From an uncultured Collinsella sp. (GTDB lineage Bacteria; Actinomycetota; Coriobacteriia; Coriobacteriales; Coriobacteriaceae): a stretch of DNA of 64,000 bases. A program made the position numbers and the translations under genes. Shown here piece after piece: positions 33,832-42,893 of this stretch. Numbering within the stretch: the stretch's first letter is position 1; the number at the start of each line of letters is the position of its first letter. The DNA is taken from assembly GCA_900544095.1 (NCBI GenBank), contig UQTV01000005.1:62001-126000 (forward strand), in the 5' to 3' direction. The notes beneath the pieces are model-generated. The model was given only the letters and a program-made list of their open reading frames with translations, was not told where the DNA came from and searched no databases.

Positions 33832-34383
33832 ATGATTACCGTCATCATCGGCATCGTTGTTGTCATTGTGATTGTCTGCGCCATCGCCGGCATCTACAAC
33901 AACATGGTCACCAAGCGTAACCGCATCGATAACGCCTGGCAGAACATCGATACGCAGCTGCAGCGCCGCAACGACCTGATCCCCAACCTGGTCGAGACCG
34001 TCAAGGGCTACGCCAAGCACGAGCAGGAGACGCTCTCCGCCGTGATCAGCGCGCGCAACACCGCCGTCAAGGCCACCACGCCCGAGGCCAAGATGGAAGC
34101 CGACAACGTGCTGACCGGTGCGCTGCGCCAGCTCTTCGCCGTAGCCGAGGCCTATCCCGATCTTAAGGCAAACACTAACTTTACGCAGCTGCAGGCATCG
34201 CTCGAGGATACCGAGAACAAGATTAGCTATGCACGCCAGAGCTACAACGATTGCGTGCTCAGCTACAACAACGCCATTCAGACGTTCCCGGCTGTCATCT
34301 TTGCCGGCATCTTCCAGTTTAAGGAGCGCCAGGGCTTCGAGGCCGCCGAAGCAGCCCGCCAGGCCCCGACCGTCAAGTTCTAG
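33832..34383 (+). CDS. LemA family membrane protein
   Basis: A 183-residue protein with one N-terminal membrane helix (about residues 2-22) and the LemA signature RIDNAWQNIDTQLQRRNDL, VETVKGYAKHE, FNxxIQTFP-type YNNAIQTFPAVIFA and the final FKERQGFEA. The C-terminal helical bundle faces the cytoplasm or the outside, depending on topology. GGAGACATC precedes the ATG. A strong terminator follows. TATACT near 33764 may be the -10 box. LemA proteins have no settled biochemical role. Confidence 0.93.
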   Translation: MITVIIGIVVVIVIVCAIAGIYNNMVTKRNRIDNAWQNIDTQLQRRNDLIPNLVETVKGYAKHEQETLSAVISARNTAVKATTPEAKMEADNVLTGALRQLFAVAEAYPDLKANTNFTQLQASLEDTENKISYARQSYNDCVLSYNNAIQTFPAVIFAGIFQFKERQGFEAAEAARQAPTVKF

Positions 34384-34419
34384 TAGTTTGACAGCGCATC
34401 CTTAATCGTCCAAATGTAT

Positions 34420-34465
34420 AAACCGCCCCGTCGAATGCATACTTCGACGGGGCGGTTTCCTTTTT
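34420..34465 (+). terminator. Rho-independent terminator of lemA
   Basis: The arms AAACCGCCCCGTCGAA and TTCGACGGGGCGGTTT form a 16-bp perfect stem, followed by CCTTTTT. Confidence 0.9.
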
Positions 34466-34489
34466 CGCGAAGGTCCCCCTCTAAGCGCC

Positions 34490-34690
34490 GTGCATTTTTA
34501 GGAGTATTCAACATAACCAAGGGCTTCGGACGCTACGATAAATGCCAAAGACCGCGAATGTCCCTGCAAATCAAAACGCTGTCAGCCCATAACCCCGCCC
34601 ATCATTCGTAGAAAACATCGAGAAATCCCGATTTTTGCCCGAGGTCGGTATGCAGGGGCCTTCGATTGCAGAATACTCGCAAAAATGCAC
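34490..34690. repeat. MITE-like element with 20-bp terminal inverted repeats (201 bp)
   Basis: The ends GTGCATTTTTAGGAGTATTC (34490-34509) and GAATACTCGCAAAAATGCAC (34671-34690) pair with two mismatches, and similarity continues inward (CAA...AAGGGC). No convincing gene inside. It sits between the lemA terminator and the hairpin downstream of ilvE. Confidence 0.55.
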
Positions 34691-34730
34691 GTCGCCACCA
34701 CCCCCACATGGCGCGAACCAAAACAAAAGC

Positions 34731-34837
34731 GCGGCCTTCCTTTCCGGCGCACTCCGCAGGACGAAAGAACCTCCGCCGCACGAAGTGCGCAGCGGAGGTT
34801 CTTTCATGTCCGAGGACGCGCCGGAAAGGAAGGCCGC
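34731..34837. repeat. Long hairpin (107 bp) downstream of ilvE
   Basis: The outer arms GCGGCCTTCCTTTCCGGCGC and its complement, and the inner arms AAAGAACCTCCGC/GCGGAGGTTCTTT, pair nearly perfectly around a short loop. The inner stem could terminate ilvE transcripts. Confidence 0.7.
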
Positions 34838-34862
34838 CCTCGGGCCGGACAGCTAAGACAGC

Positions 34863-35915
34863 TTACGCGACGGTGTAAACCCAGTTGTGCTTATCCTCGA
34901 CAGCACCAGACTGGATGCCCGTCAGGGTCTCGCGGAGCTTCTTCATCACAGGGCCGATCTCGGTGTAGCCAGCCGGGAAGGTCACGGTCTCGTCGGCGCC
35001 GTAAACCTTGTTGTCGATCTCGCCAACCGGAGAGATGACGGCAGCGGTGCCGCACAGGCCGCACTCGACAAAGGTACCGGCCTTGACCTCAGCCCACTCG
35101 ACGGGACGCTGGTCGACGGTCATGCCCAAATCCTCGGCAACCTGAACGAGCGAGCGACGGGTGATGGAGGGCAGGATGGAGTCGGTGTGCGACTGAGGAA
35201 CGACGAGGGTGCCGTCCTCCTTCACGAACAGAACGTTCGCGCCGCCGGTCTCCTCGACATAGGTGCGGGACTCAGAGTCGAGATACAGGTTCTCGGCATA
35301 GCCCTCGCGATGGGCCTCCATCGTGGGCTTGAGGGACATGGCGTAGTTCAGGCCGGCCTTGATGTTGCCGGTGCCGTGCGGTGCGGCGCGGTCGTACTCG
35401 GAAACGCGCAGCTTGACGGGCTTGAGGCCACCCTTAAAGTACGGACCGACCGGGGTCACGAGAATGCGGAACGTGTACTCAGGAGCGGGAGCCACGCCGA
35501 TCACGTCACCGGAGCCGATCATAAACGGACGCACGTACAGGGTCGCGCCGGAACCGAAGGGCGGAACCCAGGCGGCGTTGGCAGAAACGACCTGCTTGAC
35601 GGCCTCAACGAACTTGTCCTTGGGGAACGGGGGCATCTCGAGGCGCTGCGCAGAGTTGTACATACGCTCGGCGTTCATGTCGGGACGGAAGCAGACGATG
35701 CTGCCGTCCTCGGCGGTGTAGGCCTTCAGGCCCTCAAAGACCTCCTGGCAGTAATGGAAGATGCCACCGCACTCGGAGACATGCAGGGTGTGGTCGGCGG
35801 TCAGGCCGCCCTCGTCCCATTCGCCGTCCTTCCAATGGGCCTCGTAGCTGTAATCGGTCTTCATGTAGCCAAAGCCGAGGCTACCCCAATCGATATCCTT
35901 CTTCTCGACAGTCAT
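34863..35915 (-). CDS. ilvE: Branched-chain amino acid aminotransferase
   Basis: A 350-residue fold-type IV PLP enzyme that interconverts Leu, Ile and Val with their 2-keto acids. Signatures: GIFHYCQEVFEGLKAY, RPDMNAERM, LYVRPFMIGS, the PLP lysine in NIKAGLNYA, YVEETGGANVLFV and ECGLCGTAAVISPV. The length matches type II BCAT. AAGGAG precedes the ATG by about 6 bp. A -10 box TACAAT lies at 36069-36074 and leaves a leader of about 140 nt. Monocistronic. Confidence 0.96.
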   Translation of the reverse strand: MTVEKKDIDWGSLGFGYMKTDYSYEAHWKDGEWDEGGLTADHTLHVSECGGIFHYCQEVFEGLKAYTAEDGSIVCFRPDMNAERMYNSAQRLEMPPFPKDKFVEAVKQVVSANAAWVPPFGSGATLYVRPFMIGSGDVIGVAPAPEYTFRILVTPVGPYFKGGLKPVKLRVSEYDRAAPHGTGNIKAGLNYAMSLKPTMEAHREGYAENLYLDSESRTYVEETGGANVLFVKEDGTLVVPQSHTDSILPSITRRSLVQVAEDLGMTVDQRPVEWAEVKAGTFVECGLCGTAAVISPVGEIDNKVYGADETVTFPAGYTEIGPVMKKLRETLTGIQSGAVEDKHNWVYTVA

Positions 35916-36068
35916 ATGTCGCTCCTTACATACACAGTTGCATACTCGCGAACCCGCACGCAAGGACCGAGGCCGACCGCGTCGCAACGTCACACGCCCG
36001 GAGCGTAGAGCCGGACGGGACACGCGGACGGCATCAAAGCCGATGGCACGTCGATTCGCATGCACGAG

Positions 36069-36074
36069 ATTGTA
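36069..36074 (-). promoter_or_regulatory. -10 box of the ilvE promoter
   Basis: TACAAT on the minus strand; the -35 position at 17 bp spacing reads TTTTAT, a weak match. The leader 35916-36060 shows no T-box or obvious leader peptide. Confidence 0.4.
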
Positions 36075-36140
36075 CTCCCCGCATGCGTTGGATAAAACGT
36101 TTTTCTTTAACTAACTAAAGTATTTTCATTTGACCGAAGC

Positions 36141-36174
36141 AAAAAGGCCCGCCACCGTAAACGGTGACGGGCCT
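36141..36174 (-). terminator. Rho-independent terminator of the dedA-like gene
   Basis: On the minus strand AGGCCCGTCACCGT pairs with ACGGTGGCGGGCCT and is followed by TTTTT. Confidence 0.85.
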
Positions 36175-36212
36175 CAACGGCACGGTTTGCGCGCTGGCTC
36201 GATCTACGCGTT

Positions 36213-36851
36213 CTATTTGCCCAGCTTAGCCTTAACCAGACCGACCACGGTCGGAATGATCGACACGGCGACGATACCGATAATCAGCAGCTCAAAGTGC
36301 TCCTGCACAAAGGGAATACCGCCAAAGAAGTAGCCCAGCAGCGTGAAGACCGTCGACCAGGTAATGCCGCCCAGCACGTTAAAGATGACAAAGTTGCGCC
36401 AGTGCATGCCGCCCATGCCGGCGATAAAGGGCACAAAGGTGCGGATAAATGGGAAGAAGCGCCCCAAGAAGATGGCCAGGTGGCCCCACTTGTCCAAGAA
36501 GTCCTCAGACTTTTTAATGCGCTCGGGCGTCATAGACTTCACTTTTCCCGAGGCGATGATCTTTTTGCCAAAGAAGTGACCGATCATAAAGTTGCACTGA
36601 TCACCCAAAATGGCAGCCGCCCATGCGACGGCCAGCAGGGCCACGATGTTAAAGCCGCCGTTGTGGGCAAAGAAGCCCGAGGCAAACAGCAGCGAATCAC
36701 CGGGAAGGAACGGGAAGAACACCACGCCCGTCTCGATAAAGATGATCAGGAACACGCAGCCGTAGGCCATAAGCGGGCCGGCGGCGATCCAACTGGCGAT
36801 CGCGGTGCGCGGGTCTTTGAGCAGCTCGGCGATAAAATTGATGAAACCCAT
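36213..36851 (-). CDS. DedA/VTT-domain membrane protein
   Basis: A 212-residue integral membrane protein with the VTT/SNARE-associated core: ETGVVFFPFLPGDSLLFASG, GDQCNFMIGHFFGKK and FLGRFFPFIRTFVPFIAGMG, including the conserved Arg residues. DedA proteins are thought to flip undecaprenyl phosphate or phospholipids. ATG 36851 has GAGAGG upstream. Monocistronic with a terminator. Confidence 0.93.
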   Translation of the reverse strand: MGFINFIAELLKDPRTAIASWIAAGPLMAYGCVFLIIFIETGVVFFPFLPGDSLLFASGFFAHNGGFNIVALLAVAWAAAILGDQCNFMIGHFFGKKIIASGKVKSMTPERIKKSEDFLDKWGHLAIFLGRFFPFIRTFVPFIAGMGGMHWRNFVIFNVLGGITWSTVFTLLGYFFGGIPFVQEHFELLIIGIVAVSIIPTVVGLVKAKLGK

Positions 36852-37075
36852 GAAGTAAAACCTCTCAGTTGTGGGCGCGGATACGTCCAAGTTGACCAGT
36901 ATACGGTTGCAGCGCGGCCATGCACACGAGCGCACAAAAGCATGACTCCATTACCAGCAAGTATGCATAACTGACACCTGTCACGCTAAGCCGTGAAAGA
37001 TTGCTCTTCCTAATCCCTAGCGAATCGCTATACTTTATTGAATCGCATTGCCATGGCGCTAAGGGAGGGCGGCCG

Positions 37076-37780
37076 GTGAGCTTTATCAATACCATTCGCG
37101 AGGACATCAAGACCGTCCAGGCGCAGGACCCCGCCGCGCAAAACGGCCTGGTCATTTTCCTTTCGTACCCCGGTCTTCACGCCAAGTGGAATCATGTGCC
37201 CGAGCACTGGCTCTGGGAGCACGGTCATCGATCGCTCGCCCGCGTGCTCTCGCAAATCACCCGCCACATCACCGGCGTCGAGATTCATCCCGCTGCACAG
37301 ATCGGCAAACATTTCTTTATCGACCACGCCATGGGCGTCGTCATCGGCGAGACCACCATCGTGGGCGACAACTGTGTGCTCTACCAGGGCGTCACACTCG
37401 GCGGCACCGGCAACGAGACCGGCAAACGCCACCCCACCCTGGGCAACAATGTCACCGTGGGCACGGGCGCCAAGGTGCTTGGCAACATCCGCATCGGCAA
37501 CAACGTCAAGATCGGCGGCAACTCGGTTGTCGTCAAGGACGTGCCCGACAACTGTACCGTCGTGGGCGTGCCCGGGCGCATCATCAAGCGCAACGGCTGC
37601 CGTGTGTTCGAGGAGAGTTTCGACGCCAAGCAGCATCGCGAGTACATGCCCGATGACGCCGCCGAGCAGAGTGCCCTCAACCGCCAGGGCATCACCGAGA
37701 ATGCCCGCCGCGTCAAAGAACTCGAGCGAGAGGTGGCCGAGCTCAAGGCCCTCGTCGCCAAGCTCATGGACGAACGTTAG
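37076..37780 (+). CDS. cysE: Serine O-acetyltransferase
   Basis: About 234 residues. An N-terminal helical part is followed by a left-handed beta-helix of hexapeptide repeats (GVEIHPAAQIGKHFFIDHAMGV, TIVGDNCVLYQGVTLGG). HAMG and GVTLGGTG are the SAT hallmarks. A C-terminal Glu/Lys-rich helix ends the protein. It makes O-acetylserine for cysteine synthesis. GTG 37076 is chosen: GGGAGG lies about 7 bp upstream, and the family begins just before FINTIREDI. An in-frame ATG at 37001 lacks a site. No cysK is adjacent. Confidence 0.92.
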   Translation: MSFINTIREDIKTVQAQDPAAQNGLVIFLSYPGLHAKWNHVPEHWLWEHGHRSLARVLSQITRHITGVEIHPAAQIGKHFFIDHAMGVVIGETTIVGDNCVLYQGVTLGGTGNETGKRHPTLGNNVTVGTGAKVLGNIRIGNNVKIGGNSVVVKDVPDNCTVVGVPGRIIKRNGCRVFEESFDAKQHREYMPDDAAEQSALNRQGITENARRVKELEREVAELKALVAKLMDER

Positions 37781-37821
37781 GAACGCAAGCGGCACAAAAC
37801 AATATCGGCACCGACGCAAAA

Positions 37822-37861
37822 GGCGCGCCAGGGAATCAATCCCCGGCGCGCCATTCCTTTT
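37822..37861. terminator. Hairpin terminator after serine acetyltransferase
   Basis: The arms GGCGCGCCAGGGA and TCCCCGGCGCGCC, followed by ATTCCTTTT, on the plus strand. Confidence 0.65.
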
Positions 37862-37895
37862 GATGTGACATGCGGGACTGTCCCTTTGTCACATT
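37862..37895. repeat. Palindromic repeat, family R2, copy 2
   Basis: GATGTGACA...GGG and CCC...GTCACATT pair with a 3-bp internal mismatch. It resembles 10715-10747 and, like it, abuts the stop codon of a minus-strand gene. Confidence 0.65.
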
Positions 37896-39900
37896 ATGCG
37901 AACTGACTCAGATAGAGGTCGGCGTAAGCACCCTCGGCAGCCAGCAGTTCCTTATGCGTGCCTTGCTCGATAATGTTGCCGTGGTCCATGACCAAGATCA
38001 GGTCGGCGTCCACGATCGTCGACAGGCGATGCGCGATCACAAAGCTCGTGCGCCCGCGCATGAGCGCGTCCATGGCGCGGCCGATAGCAAGCTCGGTGCG
38101 CGTGTCCACACTTGAGGTCGCCTCGTCCAGGATGAGAATCGCCGGGTTGTTGAGCAGCACGCGTGCGATGGTCAGCAGCTGACGCTGGCCCTGGCTGATG
38201 CTTTCGGCATCGTTGGCTACGCGCGTGTCGTAGCCCTGAGGCATGGTGCGCACAAAGAAGTCGACCTGGGCGGCGCGAGCGGCCGCAACAATCTCCTCGC
38301 GCGTTGCCTCGGGGCAGCCGTAGGCGATGTTCTCGGCAATCGTGCCGTCGAACAGCCAGGCGTCCTGTAGCACCATGCCAAACTGCTGTCGCAACTCGCC
38401 GCGATCCATGCGGCTCGTATCCACGCCGTCGAGCGTAATACGCCCGCCGTCAATCTCGTAGAAGCGCATGAGCAGGTTGATGAGCGTCGTCTTGCCTGCG
38501 CCCGTGGTTCCCACCACGGCAATCTTCTGGCCCGGCTCGGCGGTAAACGACACGTCGCGCATGAGCGGCTTGTCGGGCGCATAGCCAAAGCGCACGTGCT
38601 CAAAAGCGACGCGGCCCTCAATGCGACCCGGCAGCTTGGCGGCCTCGTCCGGCAGCGGATCGGCCTCCATCTCGGGCTCATCAAGCAGGTCGAACACGCG
38701 CTCCGCACTCGCCAGCGCGCTCTGCAGCGAGTTAAAAGTGAACGACAGCTGCGTCATGGGTTCGGACGCCTCGTAGATAAACTGGAAGAACGCCTGGAAC
38801 ACGCCGACGGTCATGTGACCGGCGACCAGCATGCTGCAGCCCACGAGCGCAATCACAATCTGCGCCAGGCGACCGATAAAGCGAACCGCGGGTCCGACGG
38901 CGTTAATCATAAAGTCGGCCTTGGTGCTCACGCGCGCCAGCTCGCCCGAGGCCTCGTGCACCTCGGCAGAGCTCTGGTGCTCGCGGTTGAATGCGCGAAT
39001 CACCAAACGGCCCGAATAGCCTTCCTCGACCGCGCTCGTGATTTTGGACACCCACTCCTGACGCTCGCCCGTCACATCATGCGTACGGCGCGAAACCACC
39101 TTGGTCACCAGCAGCGACAACGCCGTAAAGAACAAAAAGACTAGCGTAAGCGGCACGCTAAACACGAACATCACGCCCACGGCGCCCACCACGGTGCCGA
39201 TCGACACAAGCAGCTGCAGCAATCCGCGCTGCATGCTCTCGGACATCTTGTCCAAGTCGTTGGTCGCACGGCTGACGACCTCACCGGGACGATGCGCGTC
39301 AAAGAAGGCAAGCGGCAAACGATTGAGCTTTTGTGCGATGCGGTTGCGTAGACGCAGGTTGAGGCGTTCGGCCACGCTCGACATCAAAAAGCTCTGGAGC
39401 GCATAGAACGAGGCAGCGGCAGTCCAGATCATAAAGTAGACGAAGATGGTCTTGCCGCAGTTCTCCCAGGTGATGTTGAAGGTGGTTCCGTTGGCAAACG
39501 CCACCTGAATGTGGCCCCACAGCTCATCGATCACGCGGGCGCTATATGCCGGTGCAGCGGTGTTAAAGATAACATAGAACACAATGCTCGCAAACACGAT
39601 GTAGAAGCGCCAATGGTCGCCGACGGCCTCGCTCCACAGGCGGCGCACCGTCGCCCAGGTATCCCGGGGCGTCTCGCCCTCTTCTTCGTCGTCCACGTCG
39701 CGCATACGCTCTGCCTCGGCGCGGGCACGCTCGTCCTCGGCACGCTCGTTTTCCTCGTAGAGCGCTTGGCGGCGAGCCTCGCGCTCGACTGCAGCCTTGG
39801 CGGCGTCATCCAGCTCGGTCGACGTGACAGCCGTTTCCTCGACCAGCCCCGCGGCAACGGCGTCATCAACGCCGCCCTGCTTCTCGAGCTCCTCGGTCAT
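37894..39900 (-). CDS. ABC exporter subunit, canonical ATPase site (second heterodimer)
   Basis: A 668-residue ABC exporter half with an extra charged, Arg/Glu/Ala-rich N-terminal extension of about 90 residues. Walker A VVGTTGAGKTT, signature ISQGQRQLL, Walker B ILILDEATSSVD, H-loop VIAHRLST: all catalytic residues present. ATG 39900 is taken because GGGAGG lies 8 bp upstream; an in-frame GTG is three codons earlier. It overlaps or abuts the preceding half-transporter gene. The operon is MarR, degenerate half, canonical half. Likely multidrug export under MarR control. Confidence 0.9.
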   Translation of the reverse strand: MTEELEKQGGVDDAVAAGLVEETAVTSTELDDAAKAAVEREARRQALYEENERAEDERARAEAERMRDVDDEEEGETPRDTWATVRRLWSEAVGDHWRFYIVFASIVFYVIFNTAAPAYSARVIDELWGHIQVAFANGTTFNITWENCGKTIFVYFMIWTAAASFYALQSFLMSSVAERLNLRLRNRIAQKLNRLPLAFFDAHRPGEVVSRATNDLDKMSESMQRGLLQLLVSIGTVVGAVGVMFVFSVPLTLVFLFFTALSLLVTKVVSRRTHDVTGERQEWVSKITSAVEEGYSGRLVIRAFNREHQSSAEVHEASGELARVSTKADFMINAVGPAVRFIGRLAQIVIALVGCSMLVAGHMTVGVFQAFFQFIYEASEPMTQLSFTFNSLQSALASAERVFDLLDEPEMEADPLPDEAAKLPGRIEGRVAFEHVRFGYAPDKPLMRDVSFTAEPGQKIAVVGTTGAGKTTLINLLMRFYEIDGGRITLDGVDTSRMDRGELRQQFGMVLQDAWLFDGTIAENIAYGCPEATREEIVAAARAAQVDFFVRTMPQGYDTRVANDAESISQGQRQLLTIARVLLNNPAILILDEATSSVDTRTELAIGRAMDALMRGRTSFVIAHRLSTIVDADLILVMDHGNIIEQGTHKELLAAEGAYADLYLSQFA

Positions 39901-39901
39901 G

Positions 39902-41638
39902 CTACTCACCTCCCTTCATCTGCGATTCCGCGATGGCGCGGTACACCTCGCAGGTTTCCATAAGCTCGCCATGCGTGCCCAGGCCCACGACCTCGCCATC
40001 CTTGAGCACGACAATCTGGTCGGCGTGCAGAATCGTCGAGATGCGCTGCGCGATGATGAGCACCGCGGCGTCGCGCGTCTCGTCCTGCAGCGCATGGCGC
40101 AGGGCCGCATCGGTCTTAAAGTCCAGGGCCGAAAAACTATCGTCGAAGATATACAGATCGGCATGCTTCATGAGCGCACGGGCGATGGCCAGACGTTGGC
40201 GCTGGCCGCCCGAAAAGTTCGTACCGCCCTGCACCACCGGGGTATCGAGCCCCTGCGGCTGATCGAGCACAAAGGTGCTCTGGGCAACCTGCAGCGCATG
40301 AAGCATGTCCGCCTCGGTCGCGTCTTCGTTGCCAAAGCGCAGGTTGCTTGCCACGGTGCCCGAGAACAGCCACGCCTTCTGTGGCACGTAGGCGATGCGC
40401 CCGCGAATCTCACCTTGCGAAAGCTCGCGCAAATCGACGCCGCTCAAGCGAATGGCACCCTTCGTGGCATCGTGGAAGCGCAACAGAAGCTTTGCCACCG
40501 TCGACTTGCCCGAGCCCGTCGAGCCCACAATCGCTGTCGTCTGACCGCGACGACAGGTAAAGTTCAGATCGCACAGCGTGTCCTCGTCGGCGTCGTCAAA
40601 GCGAAACGACATATGATCGAACACGGCAACCGCATCAGCCCCGTCCTTTGAGTCGGACGCGGCCGCATCAAGCGTACGCTGGCCATCGACGATGCTCGGC
40701 TCAATCTCCAGCACTTGCTGTGCACGGCTTAGACATGCCGCGGCGCGTGGCAGCGTTAGCACCACCATCTGCGCCATCATCACAAAGAACAGGATCAGAA
40801 GCGCGTACTCCAGCACCGCCGAGATACTCGCGATCTGCATGGCGTGGGCGCCCACGCGGTTGCCGCCAACCCACAGCACCGCTACCTCGGCGATGTTCAT
40901 CAAAAAGAAGCTTGAGCTGTCGAGGCCCACAAACAGGTGGTTGACTTTGATGGCGTTGGCGGCGTAGTCGCTGAACACCTCGTCCAGGCGCCGCTCCTCG
41001 TGACGCTCCTTGTTAAACGCACGGATGACGCGCACGCCCACGATGTTTTCGCGCAGCACCACGTTCATGCGGTCGATAAAGCTCTGCAAGCGCATAAAGA
41101 TCGGAGCCGCGTTGGCAACCGTAAAGACCGCCGCCACCAGCACAATCGCAACCACGACGCCCAGAAGCGTGCCCATGGCAGGATCGATAAACCAGGCGAA
41201 GATGATGCCCGCCACAGCCAAAAACGGCACGGGCAGCACCAGCTGAATCGTCTGCAGAATCGCCTGCTGAATCACGTTGATGTCGTTGAGCGAGCGCGTG
41301 ATCATCGATCCGGTGCCAAAGCGCTCAAAGTCGCTGGCCGCGAGCTCGAGCGACTTGTCGTACACGGCATTGCGGATATCGCAGGCCACGTTGGCGGCCA
41401 AGCGCGCCGAAAGATAGCAGCCCAGCACCGCGCCGCCGCTGGCCATGCCGGTCGCGATAAGCATGTAGAGGCCATTGCGCAAAATGTAGTCGACATCACC
41501 CGTGGTGATACCGATGTTGACCATGTTCGCCAGCATCGTGGGAACCAACAGCGTGCCGACGTTATCAACCAGCAGCACCAGCAGCGTCACTGCGATAAGC
41601 CCTCGATAGGGCTTCAGAAACCTCATTAACAGTCGCAC
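39902..41638 (-). CDS. ABC exporter subunit, degenerate ATPase site (second heterodimer)
   Basis: A 578-residue half-transporter. Walker A VGSTGSGKST and signature FSGGQRQRL are intact. Walker B DLYIFDDSFSALD carries Asp for the catalytic Glu, and the H-loop IIAQRIST carries Gln for His, so this half is the degenerate partner. The GTG start at 41638 follows GAGGGGGAG inside marR; an ATG at 41626 overlaps the marR stop as TAATG, and either may be used. Co-translated with marR. Confidence 0.9.
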   Translation of the reverse strand: MRLLMRFLKPYRGLIAVTLLVLLVDNVGTLLVPTMLANMVNIGITTGDVDYILRNGLYMLIATGMASGGAVLGCYLSARLAANVACDIRNAVYDKSLELAASDFERFGTGSMITRSLNDINVIQQAILQTIQLVLPVPFLAVAGIIFAWFIDPAMGTLLGVVVAIVLVAAVFTVANAAPIFMRLQSFIDRMNVVLRENIVGVRVIRAFNKERHEERRLDEVFSDYAANAIKVNHLFVGLDSSSFFLMNIAEVAVLWVGGNRVGAHAMQIASISAVLEYALLILFFVMMAQMVVLTLPRAAACLSRAQQVLEIEPSIVDGQRTLDAAASDSKDGADAVAVFDHMSFRFDDADEDTLCDLNFTCRRGQTTAIVGSTGSGKSTVAKLLLRFHDATKGAIRLSGVDLRELSQGEIRGRIAYVPQKAWLFSGTVASNLRFGNEDATEADMLHALQVAQSTFVLDQPQGLDTPVVQGGTNFSGGQRQRLAIARALMKHADLYIFDDSFSALDFKTDAALRHALQDETRDAAVLIIAQRISTILHADQIVVLKDGEVVGLGTHGELMETCEVYRAIAESQMKGGE

Positions 41639-42126
41639 GACTCCCCCTCACCTTGATTCTCGGCTTGGCTCTCGGCAGCGATATGCTGCTTAAATGCCTC
41701 GCACTCCTCACCGAGCACCTGAGAGAATTTTCCGATCAAGCGCATAATCTCGCGCTGCTCACACGGCTCAAGCGCGCCAAAGGCTCGCTGCTCGGCCTTG
41801 AGTGCCGGCAGCGCATAACGCTCGGCAAATCGCCTGCCCTCTTCGGTCAGGCTCACAACCTTGTTCTTACGACTGCCTTCGGCAAACTCCAACGTTGCGA
41901 AGCCCCGCGCCGTCAAGGTTTTAATGGCCGAGTTGATGGTCTGCTTGCTGTAGAACCATTCGCTCGTCAGGCGGCTTACGGCAATACTGCCGCCCGCCGT
42001 GCTGGTATCGACGAGCATCCAGTAAGCGCAGTCCGAAAGACCGCAGGCGCGCGAGAACTCCGAATAGATATGGTCGAGTCCATTGAGCAACCGGTCGAAG
42101 TCGACCAGCGTAACCGCACTATTCAT
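41626..42126 (-). CDS. MarR family transcriptional regulator
   Basis: A 166-residue winged-helix protein: SEWFYSKQTINSAIKTLTARG is the recognition region, and RKNKVVSLTEEGRRFAE is the wing. It is the first gene of the ABC exporter operon and is preceded by a good promoter (-35 TTGACG, -10 TAATCT) with two direct repeats GTCCGAkTTTTGAC. It most likely represses the exporter until a toxic ligand binds. The C-terminal 20 residues are acidic and the gene is coupled to the next by TAATG. Confidence 0.9.
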   Translation of the reverse strand: MNSAVTLVDFDRLLNGLDHIYSEFSRACGLSDCAYWMLVDTSTAGGSIAVSRLTSEWFYSKQTINSAIKTLTARGFATLEFAEGSRKNKVVSLTEEGRRFAERYALPALKAEQRAFGALEPCEQREIMRLIGKFSQVLGEECEAFKQHIAAESQAENQGEGESCDC

Positions 42127-42144
42127 CTATCCCACCATTCGATT

Positions 42145-42202
42145 GTCCGATTTTTGACCAATTTTGTATCTCTAGATTAGTCCGAGTTTTGACTATCGTC
42201 AA
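42145..42202 (-). promoter_or_regulatory. Promoter and candidate MarR operators
   Basis: On the minus strand -35 TTGACG (42197-42202) and -10 TAATCT (42174-42179) are 17 bp apart. Direct repeats GTCCGATTTTTGAC (42145-42158) and GTCCGAGTTTTGAC (42180-42193), as read on the plus strand, are 35 bp apart; one overlaps the promoter spacer. Confidence 0.6.
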
Positions 42203-42245
42203 CAGGCTCTCCGCAAATGCTTGCACTTTTATGGCCTATCGACAG

Positions 42246-42281
42246 AAAAAGACCGCCGGCGCGGGGGCGACGCCAGCGGTC
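42246..42281 (-). terminator. Rho-independent terminator of the 96-aa hypothetical gene
   Basis: On the minus strand GACCGCTGGCG pairs with CGCCGGCGGTC, followed by TTTTT. Confidence 0.8.
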
Positions 42282-42307
42282 ACGTGAAAATCGGGTTTTA
42301 TTACCTG

Positions 42308-42598
42308 TCAGGCAGCGACGGCCTCGTAGACCGTAGCGCCCGCAAAGCTGTCATGCAGGCTCTTGCCGCAAATCCAAGGCAGCTCAACAACCTCGCAGAC
42401 CGTATTGACCAGCTCGGAGCAGTCGGTAAAGTGGCCCTTATCGTTGAGGGCCTCGCAATCCTGAACACGCCAGTACCCATCGGTATGCGTGATGTAGTAC
42501 TCGTGGTTGTCGATCGTCACAAAAGCGCGCGTCTTGGAACGCAGCAGCTTCAGAAATCCTTCGAAGTCAGTCTCGACGACATCTCCAGCCTGGAACAT
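42308..42598 (-). CDS. Hypothetical protein (96 aa)
   Basis: A small acidic protein starting MFQAGDVVETDFEGFLKLL. GGAGGT precedes the ATG by 7 bp, a strong signal, and a clear terminator follows. It contains several Cys (DCEALN, FTDCSEL, TVCEVVELPWICGKSL) and no signal peptide or membrane helix. The aromatic and hydrophilic mix looks like a compact cytoplasmic domain. I do not recognise the family. It is isolated between the marR promoter and a divergent nitroreductase. It is real by its signals; function unknown. Confidence 0.7.
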   Translation of the reverse strand: MFQAGDVVETDFEGFLKLLRSKTRAFVTIDNHEYYITHTDGYWRVQDCEALNDKGHFTDCSELVNTVCEVVELPWICGKSLHDSFAGATVYEAVAA

Positions 42599-42893
42599 GA
42601 TAATTACCTCCTGGCCCAGCGCCACCACAGCGCATTGATAAACGTTGGTACCCCTTTAGTAAAACCTTTATCAGAGGTTATGCGTTCGTCATTTAGGCAA
42701 GTGGTAAAAAACCGCAGGGTAGACGGGATAAAACGTTTAACCATCCCATTTGTTTGTCACATTCTGAAGGTACTTTTATGCAAACCTACTTTCCCAATTG
42801 GAATCTATCCTTTTGGCCGGGCAATTGACCGTCTACCGTTTGAGCCCGACGGGTATGAACGGGGCATCTGCAACGCCACTACAAGGAGGCACC

